Of a stretch of DNA of 64,000 nt, positions 16,564 to 25,542 are shown piece after piece (position 1 is the first letter of the stretch; each line of letters starts with the position of its first letter). Source of the stretch: Vibrio sp. D404a (lineage in GTDB: Bacteria > Pseudomonadota > Gammaproteobacteria > Enterobacterales > Vibrionaceae); NCBI RefSeq assembly GCF_030248535.1, contig NZ_JAHGAJ010000002.1, positions 124,001 through 188,000 on the forward strand, read 5' to 3'. Both the position numbers and the translations under genes were made by a program. Below the pieces are notes generated by a model that was not told the origin of the DNA, ran no database searches, and was given only the letters and a program-made list of their open reading frames with translations.

Positions 16564-17736
16564 ATGAAAAACAGTAAAAACATACTCTTTGTGCACTATG
16601 GCGATAATTGGATTCGCGGCAGCGAAACCTGTCTGATTCATCTTGTGGCGAGCCTCGACAAAACTAAATACACTCCGTTTGTTTGGAGCAACTGCCAACC
16701 CTTAATTAATCACTTTGAAGAACAGAACGTCGCAGCGATCTACACGCCTTTTCAATTATTACTTGGGTGGAAAGCACCAAGATTTAACGTTTACCAATGG
16801 GGCGTTCAACTTAAGCAAGCCATGTCTTTGATCAAGCAACATGGCATCGATCTTGTGCACATCAACAGTGGCGCACCTTGCCAATGGATGTGTATTGCAG
16901 CCAAACTCTGCAGTGTGCCTGTTGTCACTCAACTCCACAGCGATTACCAACTGCGCGATAGATTCACGCTGGGGCTACACCTTTCACCGAACATCGCCTG
17001 TGTCAGCCATGACATTAGCAAAGGCTTACTCAGGGACGGTTACCCGCTAGACAAACTGTCAGTGATTCATAACGGTGTTGTCCAACAGCGTTCGAGCAAT
17101 AAGGACGTTCGAGCCAATCTAGGCATCCCACCGTCAAGTTTTGTTTTCATTACCGTCGGGTCTCTGATTGTCAGAAAAGGCGTAGATTTGATCATCCAAT
17201 CTTTGAGTCGTGTTCAGAAACAACGCGATACCCATCTTGTGATTATTGGTGACGGCGAAGATCGAGACAACCTTATCGCACTCGCAGAAGACTTAGGCCT
17301 TGCTTCCAATGTTCATTTTGTTGGAGAGCGACACGATGTCGCAGATTGGCTTTGCAGTAATGTTGATGCCTTTATTAGTGGTGCGCGATACGAAGCCTTT
17401 GGTTTGGTTCTCGCAGAAGCTGGTTTAGCAAAATTGCCTGTCATTGCTCCGAGAGTGGGTGGAATTCCTGAGTTTATTCATCACAATCGAACCGGCCTTT
17501 TGTTCGACCCAAATAATCCTATTGACGAGATGTACCACCAGATGACGCGATTGATGTCGGATGAGCAGTTGCGTCGCGAATTGGTCAATCAGTTATATCA
17601 TCTCACTCACTCTAAACTCACAGTTAAAGCCAACACTCAGCAATTTGAGAATCTCTATCGCAGGGTAATTCGTCAAAATGAGTCATCGTCACTACTCGAT
17701 GGCCTAAAACCTCTTGTCCGCTGGGCATTTCATTAA
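16564..17736 (+). CDS. sypI: Glycosyltransferase SypI (GT4)
   Basis: This GT4-type glycosyltransferase has 390 residues from ATG 16564 (GAGG ribosome-binding site; a GTG three bases upstream is in frame but less likely). The N-terminal acceptor domain begins NILFVHYGDNWIRGSETCLIHL. The C-terminal donor domain carries FVFITVGSLIVRKGVDLIIQSL, VIIGDGEDRDNL and the EAFGLVLAEAGLAKLPVIAPRVGG signature. It is first gene of the sypIJKL unit behind its own sigma-54 promoter. The sugar specificity cannot be read from sequence. Confidence 0.85.
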   Translation: MKNSKNILFVHYGDNWIRGSETCLIHLVASLDKTKYTPFVWSNCQPLINHFEEQNVAAIYTPFQLLLGWKAPRFNVYQWGVQLKQAMSLIKQHGIDLVHINSGAPCQWMCIAAKLCSVPVVTQLHSDYQLRDRFTLGLHLSPNIACVSHDISKGLLRDGYPLDKLSVIHNGVVQQRSSNKDVRANLGIPPSSFVFITVGSLIVRKGVDLIIQSLSRVQKQRDTHLVIIGDGEDRDNLIALAEDLGLASNVHFVGERHDVADWLCSNVDAFISGARYEAFGLVLAEAGLAKLPVIAPRVGGIPEFIHHNRTGLLFDPNNPIDEMYHQMTRLMSDEQLRRELVNQLYHLTHSKLTVKANTQQFENLYRRVIRQNESSSLLDGLKPLVRWAFH

Positions 17737-17758
17737 AGACAAACAGTTGGAGATGACA

Positions 17759-19033
17759 ATGAATACTAAAGAATCCAATGTCCACAGTTCAAGCGTCAAG
17801 CAAGCGGCTAAAGAGAATCATTATATTCACGGCCTCGTATACGACCCTATTCCTTTTGCTGGCGGTTCGAAAATAGCGACACTAGAAATGTTAATGGCAA
17901 CCAAAGAATCACTAATAAACAACCCGAGTGCCAATATTAAATTCACGATTGTTACTTCAGACCCACAGTCCTGGAAAGCCGCCACAACATCAGTCACTGC
18001 CAATATTATTACTTTACCCAATTGGAGTTTTCTGACCGTACCTCAAGGGCTGCGCTATTGGATTGCTCAGCTAACTTTAGCGTTGATGTTACTGATTACC
18101 CTGATACGTGAACCAAAGATTCATTATGCTGTTGGTGCATCCAATCCGGGTATCGATATGGCGCTCTACATGGTTCAGTGGATCTGGCGAATGCCAATCA
18201 TCCAGTTAGTGCATGGCCCAGTTGGGCTGTCGCGTTCAATTGGCTACTGCTTTACCCGTGCAGAGTCTGTCTTCTATCTCGCTTCAAGCTTAGCTTCGAT
18301 CCAAAATGCGTTACACTGTTACTTTTCTAAGACTCATGACCAAGAACAAGCTCAGATTATAGTTAATGCGGTGATCAGCGATGCTCGATTTGAATCATTC
18401 ATCAATGGACTCACACAAACAAACTGGCCAACTCAAAGCAACACAGCCTCTTGCGACCTGTTTTGGGCTGCATCGTTATTAAAATGGAAGGGGCTTGAAA
18501 CGCTTTGTTCTGCGCTGGATATTGCCAACAAGCACACACCCTGGAATGCCAATATTTGTTATATCACGCCGCAAAACACGCATTTGGGCATAAGTACTTT
18601 GCCGACTGAAAATACCCATACCAAACTGTTTCACGCACCCAACAATCTAGATAAGATTCGCGCAAATTCAGGCATTTTTGTCTCGACCAGCCATAACGAA
18701 CCCTTCGGGCTTTCTGTATTGGAGAGCCTTGCTGCTGGCCTGTGTGTCGTTATCCCAAATGATGGCGCTTACTGGGACCAAGCACTTGAACACAACGTCA
18801 ACTGCGTTAAGTTCAACCCGCAAGACCCTCAATCGCTGTACAACACGGTTCAATCGCTAATTGATAATCCGCAGCTTCGCCGACGCTTGTCACAAGCAAG
18901 CTTAGAAACTGCGATGCAATATCGAGCGGATCGTTGTTATCAAAGCATTTCTATCGCGATGAGCGCACACATTTATCAAGAGCAAGCTATCTCGACGAGC
19001 ACCTCCTCCTCTTTGGAAACATCTCATGATTAA
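17759..19033 (+). CDS. sypJ: Glycosyltransferase SypJ (GT4-like)
   Basis: This protein has 424 residues from ATG 17759, which has TGGAG six bases upstream; longer frames would start inside sypI. It is a divergent GT-B protein: the N-terminal part has a hydrophobic stretch (LTLALMLLITLI), and the C-terminal half has the retained donor-site signature HNEPFGLSVLESLAAGLCVVIPNDGAYWDQ followed by FNPQDPQSLYNTVQSLI. The preceding region (TASCDLFWAASLLKWKGLETLCSALD) fits a Glycos_transf_1 beta-alpha unit. Its stop overlaps the sypK start by 8 bp. It is less typical than SypH/SypI, but position supports the name. Confidence 0.78.
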   Translation: MNTKESNVHSSSVKQAAKENHYIHGLVYDPIPFAGGSKIATLEMLMATKESLINNPSANIKFTIVTSDPQSWKAATTSVTANIITLPNWSFLTVPQGLRYWIAQLTLALMLLITLIREPKIHYAVGASNPGIDMALYMVQWIWRMPIIQLVHGPVGLSRSIGYCFTRAESVFYLASSLASIQNALHCYFSKTHDQEQAQIIVNAVISDARFESFINGLTQTNWPTQSNTASCDLFWAASLLKWKGLETLCSALDIANKHTPWNANICYITPQNTHLGISTLPTENTHTKLFHAPNNLDKIRANSGIFVSTSHNEPFGLSVLESLAAGLCVVIPNDGAYWDQALEHNVNCVKFNPQDPQSLYNTVQSLIDNPQLRRRLSQASLETAMQYRADRCYQSISIAMSAHIYQEQAISTSTSSSLETSHD

Positions 19034-20483
19034 ATCGATACGTCAGTCCTCACCACTCATGAATATGCTGACCTATGGGGTTGGGCTAGTCGTCAACAAA
19101 GGTACAGCCCTAATCATGCTGCCAATCATCGCCAACTACCTTGCACCCTCGCAGATTGGCCGGTTAGATTTGTTAGCCTCGATTGGCGCAGTGTGCGGCA
19201 TCGTGGTGACCTTCGCACTGCATGAAGCCTTGTATCGATTTGTTGGAGAAGAGAGTGACCAAAAGCGACAGTTTTCCAAAGCGAGTGAAATATTTACACT
19301 CACCTGCGCTGTGTCTTTAGTGCTGTCGATCTTACTGTTTGCCTATATTAACGCAGGATTTAGCGATCAATTTTCACTAGCTAGCCGCACGGAACTCAAC
19401 CTAATAGTCATCTGTGCGTCACTTGAAGGCATCATCGGCCTATCAACCGCATGGCTTAGAATGCAAGATAAAGCACTGACGTTTTTAGCAGTGAGTGTCG
19501 CCTCAACCGTTCTGCAAATTAGCCTGATTTTAAGCGTCTTGTTTTCTGATCCTAGCGTTGAAAAGATCTTGATGTGTGGCGTAGTCACTTACCTATTCCA
19601 AGTCATAGCCCTATTAATCATCAACCGATTCAGCATTAGATTGACCAATACCACTGCGTTTCGCGACTACCTTCACTACGGCTGGCCGCTTATGCTCACC
19701 GGGTTAATCGGATTTGGGTTAAATGGTGCAGAACGTTTTTTTGTAGCGTATTCAACCAACCTCGACACTCTCGGACAATATGCCATCGCCATTAAGTTCT
19801 CGTTCGCGATGTGTATTCTCGTTCAACCTTTCGGTATGTGGTGGATGCCGAAACGATTCAATACGCTAGTCAATCAGGGGCGACATAAGACAGCACAAAT
19901 TACTCAGCTTGGTATTGTTTATATCACGGTATTGACGGTTGCTATCGCATTTGGTGCCAAAGCATTCATTCTGTTGGCTCTGCCTGAAAGCTACCTATTA
20001 TCGGCACAACTCGTATTAGGGACGCTTCTTTTTGCTTGGTTTAAAGAGATCGCAGAGCTATTAAATATTGGAATCCTTCATCGAAAAGCGACCAAGCTTC
20101 AACTCACGATTTCCATAATGGCAACAGTCATCGGCCTTGTCATGATGTGGTTCTTAAGTCGCTGGGGAGTCTGGGGCATCATTGGTGCGTTATGCATCGC
20201 ACAAGCTTTCAAAGCGGCGGCTGTGTTTATCTACAGTCAACGCTTGACTCGTTTACCCTACTCAATCGGTTTGTTTATCTTCGAGTTCAACGCATTGGTT
20301 TTATCCTTGCTGTTTGCATTGACGTTGCAAAACATTTGGCTATGCCTTGCTATGGCAGTGATCACGCCAGCTATCTGTAGCTTACCTGCATTTCGCTTAG
20401 AGCCCGTTAGAAGTCATGCACAAACATTTCTCAACAAAGTAACAAACAAGTTTGGACTCTCATCTGGGCACAAGCCTTGCTAG
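19026..20483 (+). CDS. sypK: Oligosaccharide flippase SypK (Wzx/MOP superfamily)
   Basis: This 485-residue polytopic membrane protein has about 12-14 hydrophobic spans. Its N-terminus is typical of Wzx/RfbX flippases (YGVGLVVNKGTALIMLPIIANYLAPSQIGRLDLL), as is the second-half repeat (FRDYLHYGWPLMLTGLIGFGLNGAERFF). It should move the undecaprenyl-linked repeat unit to the periplasmic face of the inner membrane. It overlaps sypJ by 8 bp. Confidence 0.85.
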   Translation: MIKSIRQSSPLMNMLTYGVGLVVNKGTALIMLPIIANYLAPSQIGRLDLLASIGAVCGIVVTFALHEALYRFVGEESDQKRQFSKASEIFTLTCAVSLVLSILLFAYINAGFSDQFSLASRTELNLIVICASLEGIIGLSTAWLRMQDKALTFLAVSVASTVLQISLILSVLFSDPSVEKILMCGVVTYLFQVIALLIINRFSIRLTNTTAFRDYLHYGWPLMLTGLIGFGLNGAERFFVAYSTNLDTLGQYAIAIKFSFAMCILVQPFGMWWMPKRFNTLVNQGRHKTAQITQLGIVYITVLTVAIAFGAKAFILLALPESYLLSAQLVLGTLLFAWFKEIAELLNIGILHRKATKLQLTISIMATVIGLVMMWFLSRWGVWGIIGALCIAQAFKAAAVFIYSQRLTRLPYSIGLFIFEFNALVLSLLFALTLQNIWLCLAMAVITPAICSLPAFRLEPVRSHAQTFLNKVTNKFGLSSGHKPC

Positions 20484-20514
20484 ATACCATTAAAAGACGC
20501 AAAGGAATCGCAAT

Positions 20515-21903
20515 ATGACTAACGCTATCCATAAACTCCCCTCAATTGTCACAGTGTCGATGCTGTGCCTATTGATGGGTGGTGTATGGTTTGTGGTTCC
20601 TCATCCTATTGTTGCGATATGTCTTGCGTTTATTCCGTTGGGAGCACTATTTGTCATTAACAAAACCTATTGGTTAGTGATTCTGTTTGTTGTGTTCTCG
20701 TTCTTTCGAATTCACGAAGCAATTCCACAACTGTATGCTTTTAAACTCCCTCTGTTACTGTCACTCGGCGCCCTTTCCGCACTCATGTGGCATACCCTTA
20801 TCAGTAAAGAGCTAAAACCCTATTGGCATCGCTCGATCTCTTGGCTCGCGCTGTTTTGGTTTTTGGTCATAGTCGGCTTAGTGTTTGCTTCCAACCGAGG
20901 GATTGCGATACAGGAATTCAAAGGGATCTACTGGAAGATCATGGTGATGACGCTCGCGATTGTTTGGCTTGTGAATAGTTTGGAAAACTTAGCAAAGACC
21001 TCGACCATTATTATCTTATCGGGCACTTTAATCGGTGTTATCGCGATTTCAAATTCAATTAATGGTGTCGGTTTAGTCGAAGGGACACGTGTCACTATCG
21101 GCCGAGACATAGGCTCTATGCTCGGTGACCCTAATGACCTTGCACTCGTACTGATGTTTCCAATGGCGTTCGCTATTAGCCAAGCGACAACCAAAGGCAT
21201 TCCTAAACTGCATCGATTTATAGGAGCACTCGCTTGTCTTGTCCTGCTCTACGCGGTTATCGCTACGCAAAGCCGTGGTGGATTGCTTGGTTCAATCGCA
21301 GTACTCGGTATTTTCGCTCTGAGTATCATTCGCTCTAAAGTCACCTTAATCGGCTTAGGCACAATCGCTGCTATCGGTCTCTACTTTGCGGCAGGGATTT
21401 CTGACCGAGCTTCAGGTGGTGCAGCTGAAGCCGGTATTGATGCCTCTGCTATGGGTCGCCTTTATGCGTGGGAAGCTGCATTTAAGATGGCTCTGCATAA
21501 CCCGTTAACCGGTGTTGGCTTGAATAATTTCTACTCAAACTACTTCTTCTATAGTCCACACTGGGACGGCCTTAACCATGCCGTTCACAGTACCTGGTTT
21601 GGTGTATTGGCAGAAACTGGCTTCCTTGGGTTGATCGTGTTTGTCATTTTGATTTGCTCTTTGCTCATGACTGCGCGCAAAACCTTAAAGCAGATTAAAG
21701 CGAGCGGTGAAAAGGTGAACCCTATTCTTTACTCCTCAGCATTTGCGGTTTATGCCGGGCTCATCGGTACCATTGTCTCTGGAACCTTCCTCACCCAAGG
21801 GTTTAACTGGCCCATTTATATCCTCTCTGCTCTAACAGTTTGTGTCGCTCATGTATCCCAAACTGAATGTCAAAATGAGAAGCTAAATAAGCCACAGCAA
21901 TAA
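20515..21903 (+). CDS. sypL: O-antigen polymerase/ligase SypL (Wzy/WaaL family)
   Basis: This 462-residue protein has about 11 membrane spans and a large periplasmic loop. The Wzy_C/O-antigen ligase region is visible: RDIGSMLGDPNDLALVLMFPM, ATQSRGGLLGS (conserved SRG), and NPLTGVGLNNFYSNYFFYSPHWDGLNHAVHSTWFGVLAETGFLG with the family's conserved H and GLxG. It would polymerise the flipped repeat units. Its ATG follows AAAGGAA, 31 bp after sypK. The last codons contain a SypG-type site (21867-21881) serving sypM. Confidence 0.85.
   Translation: MTNAIHKLPSIVTVSMLCLLMGGVWFVVPHPIVAICLAFIPLGALFVINKTYWLVILFVVFSFFRIHEAIPQLYAFKLPLLLSLGALSALMWHTLISKELKPYWHRSISWLALFWFLVIVGLVFASNRGIAIQEFKGIYWKIMVMTLAIVWLVNSLENLAKTSTIIILSGTLIGVIAISNSINGVGLVEGTRVTIGRDIGSMLGDPNDLALVLMFPMAFAISQATTKGIPKLHRFIGALACLVLLYAVIATQSRGGLLGSIAVLGIFALSIIRSKVTLIGLGTIAAIGLYFAAGISDRASGGAAEAGIDASAMGRLYAWEAAFKMALHNPLTGVGLNNFYSNYFFYSPHWDGLNHAVHSTWFGVLAETGFLGLIVFVILICSLLMTARKTLKQIKASGEKVNPILYSSAFAVYAGLIGTIVSGTFLTQGFNWPIYILSALTVCVAHVSQTECQNEKLNKPQQ
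21867..21881. promoter_or_regulatory. SypG-type activator site upstream of sypM, inside the sypL 3' end
   Basis: ATGTCAAAATGAGAA matches the shared palindrome (one arm perfect as TGAGAA, the other TGTCA). It lies within the last dozen codons of sypL, about 50 bp before the candidate -24/-12 promoter. Confidence 0.65.
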
Positions 21904-21930
21904 GTCATTGATAATGTTTGTTTATTTATA

Positions 21931-21946
21931 TGGCACGTAAAATGAA
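21931..21946 (+). promoter_or_regulatory. Sigma-54 promoter of sypM (imperfect -12)
   Basis: TGGCACG at 21931-21937 is a perfect -24 element. The -12 position reads ATGAA with GA instead of GC at 21944-21945, so the promoter is predicted to be weaker than those of sypA, sypI and sypP. Confidence 0.6.
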
Positions 21947-21980
21947 AGTACTCCTTTAAAACAAAAAAGGAGATTTCAAA

Positions 21981-22754
21981 ATGACGTCAGTATCAGTACA
22001 TCAATTTAAGACTTGGTTGAAGTTTCATCCTAATTCTCATATTCGTAATCTGTTTTTCATTTTGAAAGACATACGTAATGCAGAGCTTCCAGTGCCAAAG
22101 TTTGCAAGCAAATGCCTTTATCATATTCACAACAGCATTTCTGGTTTGCTTTCTGGTTTCACTCGCTTCTTCTATTGGACGCCCGCTTTCAAAGGTCGTT
22201 TAAATCGTTGTGGTAAACATCTATACCTTTATGGCGGTTTACCATTCGTAAGTGGTCCACTCACCATTAATGTGGGTAACGAATGTCGCATTTCAGGCCA
22301 CACCACTTTTTCTGGATGTACCCAACCTACTCCAGATGGAAGCCAACCAACTTTAGAGATCGGCGACAACGTAGATGTAGGTTGGCAGTCAACGATTGCT
22401 GTTGGTCATCGTGTAGTCCTATCAGACAACGTACGAATCGCCAGCGGCGCATTCCTATTTGGTTATTCCGGCCATCCACTTGATGCGCGACGTCGTGCTC
22501 TTGGTGAAGGTGACGATCCAGAGCAAATTGGCGATATTATTCTTGAGCAAGACGTTTGGCTCGGTACCAATGTTACTGTCAAAGGTGGTGTAACGATTGG
22601 TGAAGGAAGTGTCGTCGCGGCGGGTAGTGTCGTAACCAAAAGCGTTCCTCCATTTTCAATTGTTGCGGGTAACCCGGCGCGCATTGTTGGAAGCATTCCT
22701 AGTGAGCCAGTTGTGTTCGATATTGAAGAACACAAAGGAGGTCGTCATGCGTGA
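21981..22754 (+). CDS. sypM: Left-handed beta-helix acetyltransferase SypM
   Basis: This 257-residue protein of the hexapeptide-repeat O-acetyltransferase superfamily has repeats running from LTINVGNECRISGHTTF through VDVGWQSTIAVGHRVVLSDNVRIASGAF. It ends with WLGTNVTVKGGVTIGEGSVVAAGSVVTKSVPPFSIVAGNPARIVG, including the family's Asn/His-rich active-site side (YSGHPLD). It probably acetylates a sugar of the syp polysaccharide. The N-terminal 80 residues are outside the repeats. AAAGGAG precedes the start. Its stop overlaps the sypN start by 8 bp. Confidence 0.86.
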   Translation: MTSVSVHQFKTWLKFHPNSHIRNLFFILKDIRNAELPVPKFASKCLYHIHNSISGLLSGFTRFFYWTPAFKGRLNRCGKHLYLYGGLPFVSGPLTINVGNECRISGHTTFSGCTQPTPDGSQPTLEIGDNVDVGWQSTIAVGHRVVLSDNVRIASGAFLFGYSGHPLDARRRALGEGDDPEQIGDIILEQDVWLGTNVTVKGGVTIGEGSVVAAGSVVTKSVPPFSIVAGNPARIVGSIPSEPVVFDIEEHKGGRHA

Positions 22755-23865
22755 TTTGATTGTTTTCGGCGAAGACTTCGGTGGCTTGCCTTCATCGACT
22801 CAGCACTTAATTTGTCATTTGGCAAAACAACATAAGATCTTGTGGGTCAATTCTATTGGATTAAGACAACCCAAGTTCAACGTTAAAGATGCAACTCGTG
22901 CTCTGAACAAACTTGTTGGTCGCTCTAACGCTCAAACTCAAAACATGGCGCCCAAGCAAACTACCGACAACATTACGGTAGTGAATCTTAAGACGATTCC
23001 GGCGCCTCGCTCTGGCCTAGCAAGACAGTTAGCTAAGCAATTAATGCTGGCTCAGTTAAAGCCCGTCATTAGTGAGTTGGAAATGCGCAGCCCTATTCTT
23101 TGGACTTCCCTCCCAACAGCTGCCGATTTGTGTGGCCACTTAGGTGAAAGCCATGTTGTTTACTACTGCGGTGATGATTTTTCTGCGCTCGCGGGCGTCG
23201 ATCACCAATGTGTCGCTAAACACGAACAAGCACTGGTTGAAAAAGCTGATGTGATATTTGCTGCGAGCAATAAGTTAATGGAGACTTTTCCAACAGAGAA
23301 AGCTCACTTGCTCCCTCACGGTGTTGATTTCACACTCTTTTCAACGCCAACCGAGCGCGCAAAAGACTTGCCAAGCAATCATCGTCCGATTGCAGGTTTC
23401 TACGGAAGCTTATCTCAATGGCTCGATTATGATTTGATTGAGAAAACAGCATTAGCACGTCCAGACTGGGATTTCGTTTTCATCGGACCAAATGAGTTAG
23501 AACAGCTCGCATTGCCAAATTTAAGCAATGTGGTTTATCTAGGCCCACGACCACATCATCAACTTCCAAGTTATTCACAACATTGGGATGTGAGTTGGTT
23601 GCCTTTTGTCGACAACAAACAGATAAGAGCATGTAGCCCTCTTAAGCTAATGGAATACTTAGCGACAGGTACACCCATTTTGACTACGCCGTTTCCTGCT
23701 CTCAAGCCCTATCAAGAGTATGTAACCACCTTCCACAATCCCAAACAGGCTTCACAAGCTTTAGACAGTGCTCGTCAATTGTGCCCGGTATCACCGACAG
23801 TTGTAGAGAAAGAGAGTTGGAAAAATCGAGGTGAGATTGTTCACTCAATTCTGGAGTCGTTATGA
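22747..23865 (+). CDS. sypN: Glycosyltransferase SypN
   Basis: The start is ATG 22747 behind a near-perfect AAAGGAGGT; the longer in-frame extension lies inside sypM. The 372-residue GT-B type protein begins RDLIVFGEDFGGLPSSTQHL and carries PILWTSLPTAADLCGHLGESHVVYYCGDDF. A donor-domain stretch (IAGFYGSLSQWLDYDLIEKTAL, VYLGPRPHHQLPSYSQHWDVSWLPFVD, SPLKLMEYLATGTPILTTPFP) is typical of GT4-like sugar transferases. It overlaps sypM by 8 bp and sypO by 4 bp. Confidence 0.84.
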   Translation: MRDLIVFGEDFGGLPSSTQHLICHLAKQHKILWVNSIGLRQPKFNVKDATRALNKLVGRSNAQTQNMAPKQTTDNITVVNLKTIPAPRSGLARQLAKQLMLAQLKPVISELEMRSPILWTSLPTAADLCGHLGESHVVYYCGDDFSALAGVDHQCVAKHEQALVEKADVIFAASNKLMETFPTEKAHLLPHGVDFTLFSTPTERAKDLPSNHRPIAGFYGSLSQWLDYDLIEKTALARPDWDFVFIGPNELEQLALPNLSNVVYLGPRPHHQLPSYSQHWDVSWLPFVDNKQIRACSPLKLMEYLATGTPILTTPFPALKPYQEYVTTFHNPKQASQALDSARQLCPVSPTVVEKESWKNRGEIVHSILESL

Positions 23866-25286
23866 ATAATCTAAAAAGCAGGCTATTACAAATACTATAT
23901 GGGGCGTGGCGACAACGCTATGTGATCGTTATTCCGATGCTAATTTTGCCCGTTCTCGGCCTGTTGGTTGCGAACTTAACGCCTAAAAAATACGATTCAC
24001 ATACCAGTATGTTGATTCAAGAAACGGCTAAAATGAACCCGTTCTTAGAGGATATTGCAGTATCGACAATGCTCAAAGATCGCATTAACGCATTGAAAAC
24101 ATTATTACATAGTCGTCACGTTCTTTATTCTGTCGCAGAAGAGCTTGAGCTAATTGATTCGCGTATGTCGAACTTTGAACAAGAACAGATTATCAGTGAC
24201 CTGTCACAAAGACTCATGGTGACTCAACTAGGCAAAGACTTTCTAAAAATCAGTCTAACTAGCGATACACCGGACAACATGAAAGAGACGCTGCAGTCCG
24301 TTAGCGAACATTTTATCTCTCAAATACTCGCACCTGAACGTTCATCGATAGAAGATTCGAGTAACTTTCTCGCCATTCATATTGAAAAACGCCGAGCAGC
24401 ACTCGATGAAGCAGAACAAGCGTTGGCGCTTTATCGCAACGATAATATCGAATCAACACCAGAAATCCAGAGCCAAAGTCTCAACCGATTAGCCGCGCTC
24501 AAGCAAAGCCTATCTGAAAAAGAAGCAGAGATGGCCGGTGTTGAAAAAAGCTTAGGTACGATGGATCAACAGCTATCACGAACCAATCCTGTGATAGGCA
24601 AAATTGAAGACCAAATCATCGATATCCGTAGTGAGTTGACACTGCTACAAGCCAAATACACAAACAAACACAGCGCTGTGCAAGCCAAGCTACGCGAGTT
24701 AGACCGATTAGAAAGCGAACGTAAAACCCTACTGGAGATGAAGCAACCAAACATGAACAGTGATCAGTTATGGGATATCGCGAGTAGCAACACCTTTAAC
24801 GATGTTTCTGAGTTGCAACCACTCCTAGTAACACAGCTCCACAGTTTGCAACTTGTCCGCGCCCGTTTTGAATCTCTTAAAGAAGAGACCAAAAGCCTGA
24901 AGACGATGATCTTCGAACTAGAGAACAAAGCCAACAACTTTGGTCAAAATGCGAAAGAGATGTACCGACTGCAGCGCGATGTTCAAGTAAAACGTCAGCT
25001 GTATGATGAGCTAGTAGAACGTTATGAAATGGCACAACTAACAGGGTCTCTCGGCCAATTCGAACAAAACAAACGAATAAAGATTATCGACCTGCCTTAC
25101 ACACCAAGTATCCCATCCAACATGCCGTCGTTTATTTTTGTGATAGCGGGCTTGATAGCAGGTATTGGATTTGGGGTTGGACTAGCAATACTTTTCGAGT
25201 TGTTTGATTCATCTGTAAAAGGTAGCGCCCAAGTTGAACAACTGCTTGGCGTGCCAGTGATCACCGTAATACCGAACATGAATTAA
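23862..25286 (+). CDS. sypO: Chain-length determinant SypO (Wzz/GumC-like)
   Basis: This 474-residue inner-membrane polysaccharide co-polymerase has an N-terminal membrane span (YVIVIPMLILPVLGLLVANL). A long periplasmic coiled-coil region follows (residues about 150-390, rich in EAEQALALYRND, KQSLSEKEAEMAGVEKSL). After it come the proline-rich segment IIDLPYTPSIPSNMPS and a C-terminal span (FIFVIAGLIAGIGFGVGLAILFELF). The tail has KGSAQVEQLLGVPVITVIP, the usual cytoplasmic end that meets a CpsD/SypD-type partner. No kinase domain is fused. It overlaps sypN by 4 bp and is followed by a strong terminator. Confidence 0.86.
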   Translation: MNNLKSRLLQILYGAWRQRYVIVIPMLILPVLGLLVANLTPKKYDSHTSMLIQETAKMNPFLEDIAVSTMLKDRINALKTLLHSRHVLYSVAEELELIDSRMSNFEQEQIISDLSQRLMVTQLGKDFLKISLTSDTPDNMKETLQSVSEHFISQILAPERSSIEDSSNFLAIHIEKRRAALDEAEQALALYRNDNIESTPEIQSQSLNRLAALKQSLSEKEAEMAGVEKSLGTMDQQLSRTNPVIGKIEDQIIDIRSELTLLQAKYTNKHSAVQAKLRELDRLESERKTLLEMKQPNMNSDQLWDIASSNTFNDVSELQPLLVTQLHSLQLVRARFESLKEETKSLKTMIFELENKANNFGQNAKEMYRLQRDVQVKRQLYDELVERYEMAQLTGSLGQFEQNKRIKIIDLPYTPSIPSNMPSFIFVIAGLIAGIGFGVGLAILFELFDSSVKGSAQVEQLLGVPVITVIPNMN

Positions 25287-25311
25287 TGCACAGCTAAAAC
25301 ACTTGTCGTCG

Positions 25312-25339
25312 AAACCACCAGCGTTATCTGGTGGTTTTT
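25312..25339 (+). terminator. Intrinsic terminator after sypO
   Basis: AAACCACCAG (25312-25321) and CTGGTGGTTT (25328-25337) form a 10-bp stem with a 6-nt loop, followed by TT and C. It separates the sypMNO unit from the sypP promoter. Confidence 0.85.
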
Positions 25340-25377
25340 CATTTATGAAAGCTCTAACGCATCGCTATTCTTTTTGA

Positions 25378-25392
25378 TTCCCAATTTGAGAA
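25378..25392. promoter_or_regulatory. SypG-type activator site upstream of sypP
   Basis: TTCCCAATTTGAGAA has one perfect arm (TGAGAA) and one arm with a single change (TTCCCA). It lies about 60 bp upstream of the sypP sigma-54 promoter. Confidence 0.7.
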
Positions 25393-25450
25393 TCCCACAA
25401 TAAAAAACCTAAAAACCATCTAATTATCTGTATTTATTGACAAAAAATAT

Positions 25451-25466
25451 TGGCACGCCACCTGCA
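25451..25466 (+). promoter_or_regulatory. Sigma-54 promoter of sypP
   Basis: TGGCACGCCACCTGCA is a nearly perfect -24/-12 element, with GG at 25452-25453 and GC at 25464-25465, 10 bp apart. It overlaps the upstream part of a longer sypP frame, which shows the real start lies downstream. Confidence 0.88.
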
Positions 25467-25542
25467 CAGTAAGATAGGAAGACAAAAGAAATCAATAACA
25501 CGAACCACCCACACAAATACAACAACTACAGCGGAGTACCTC

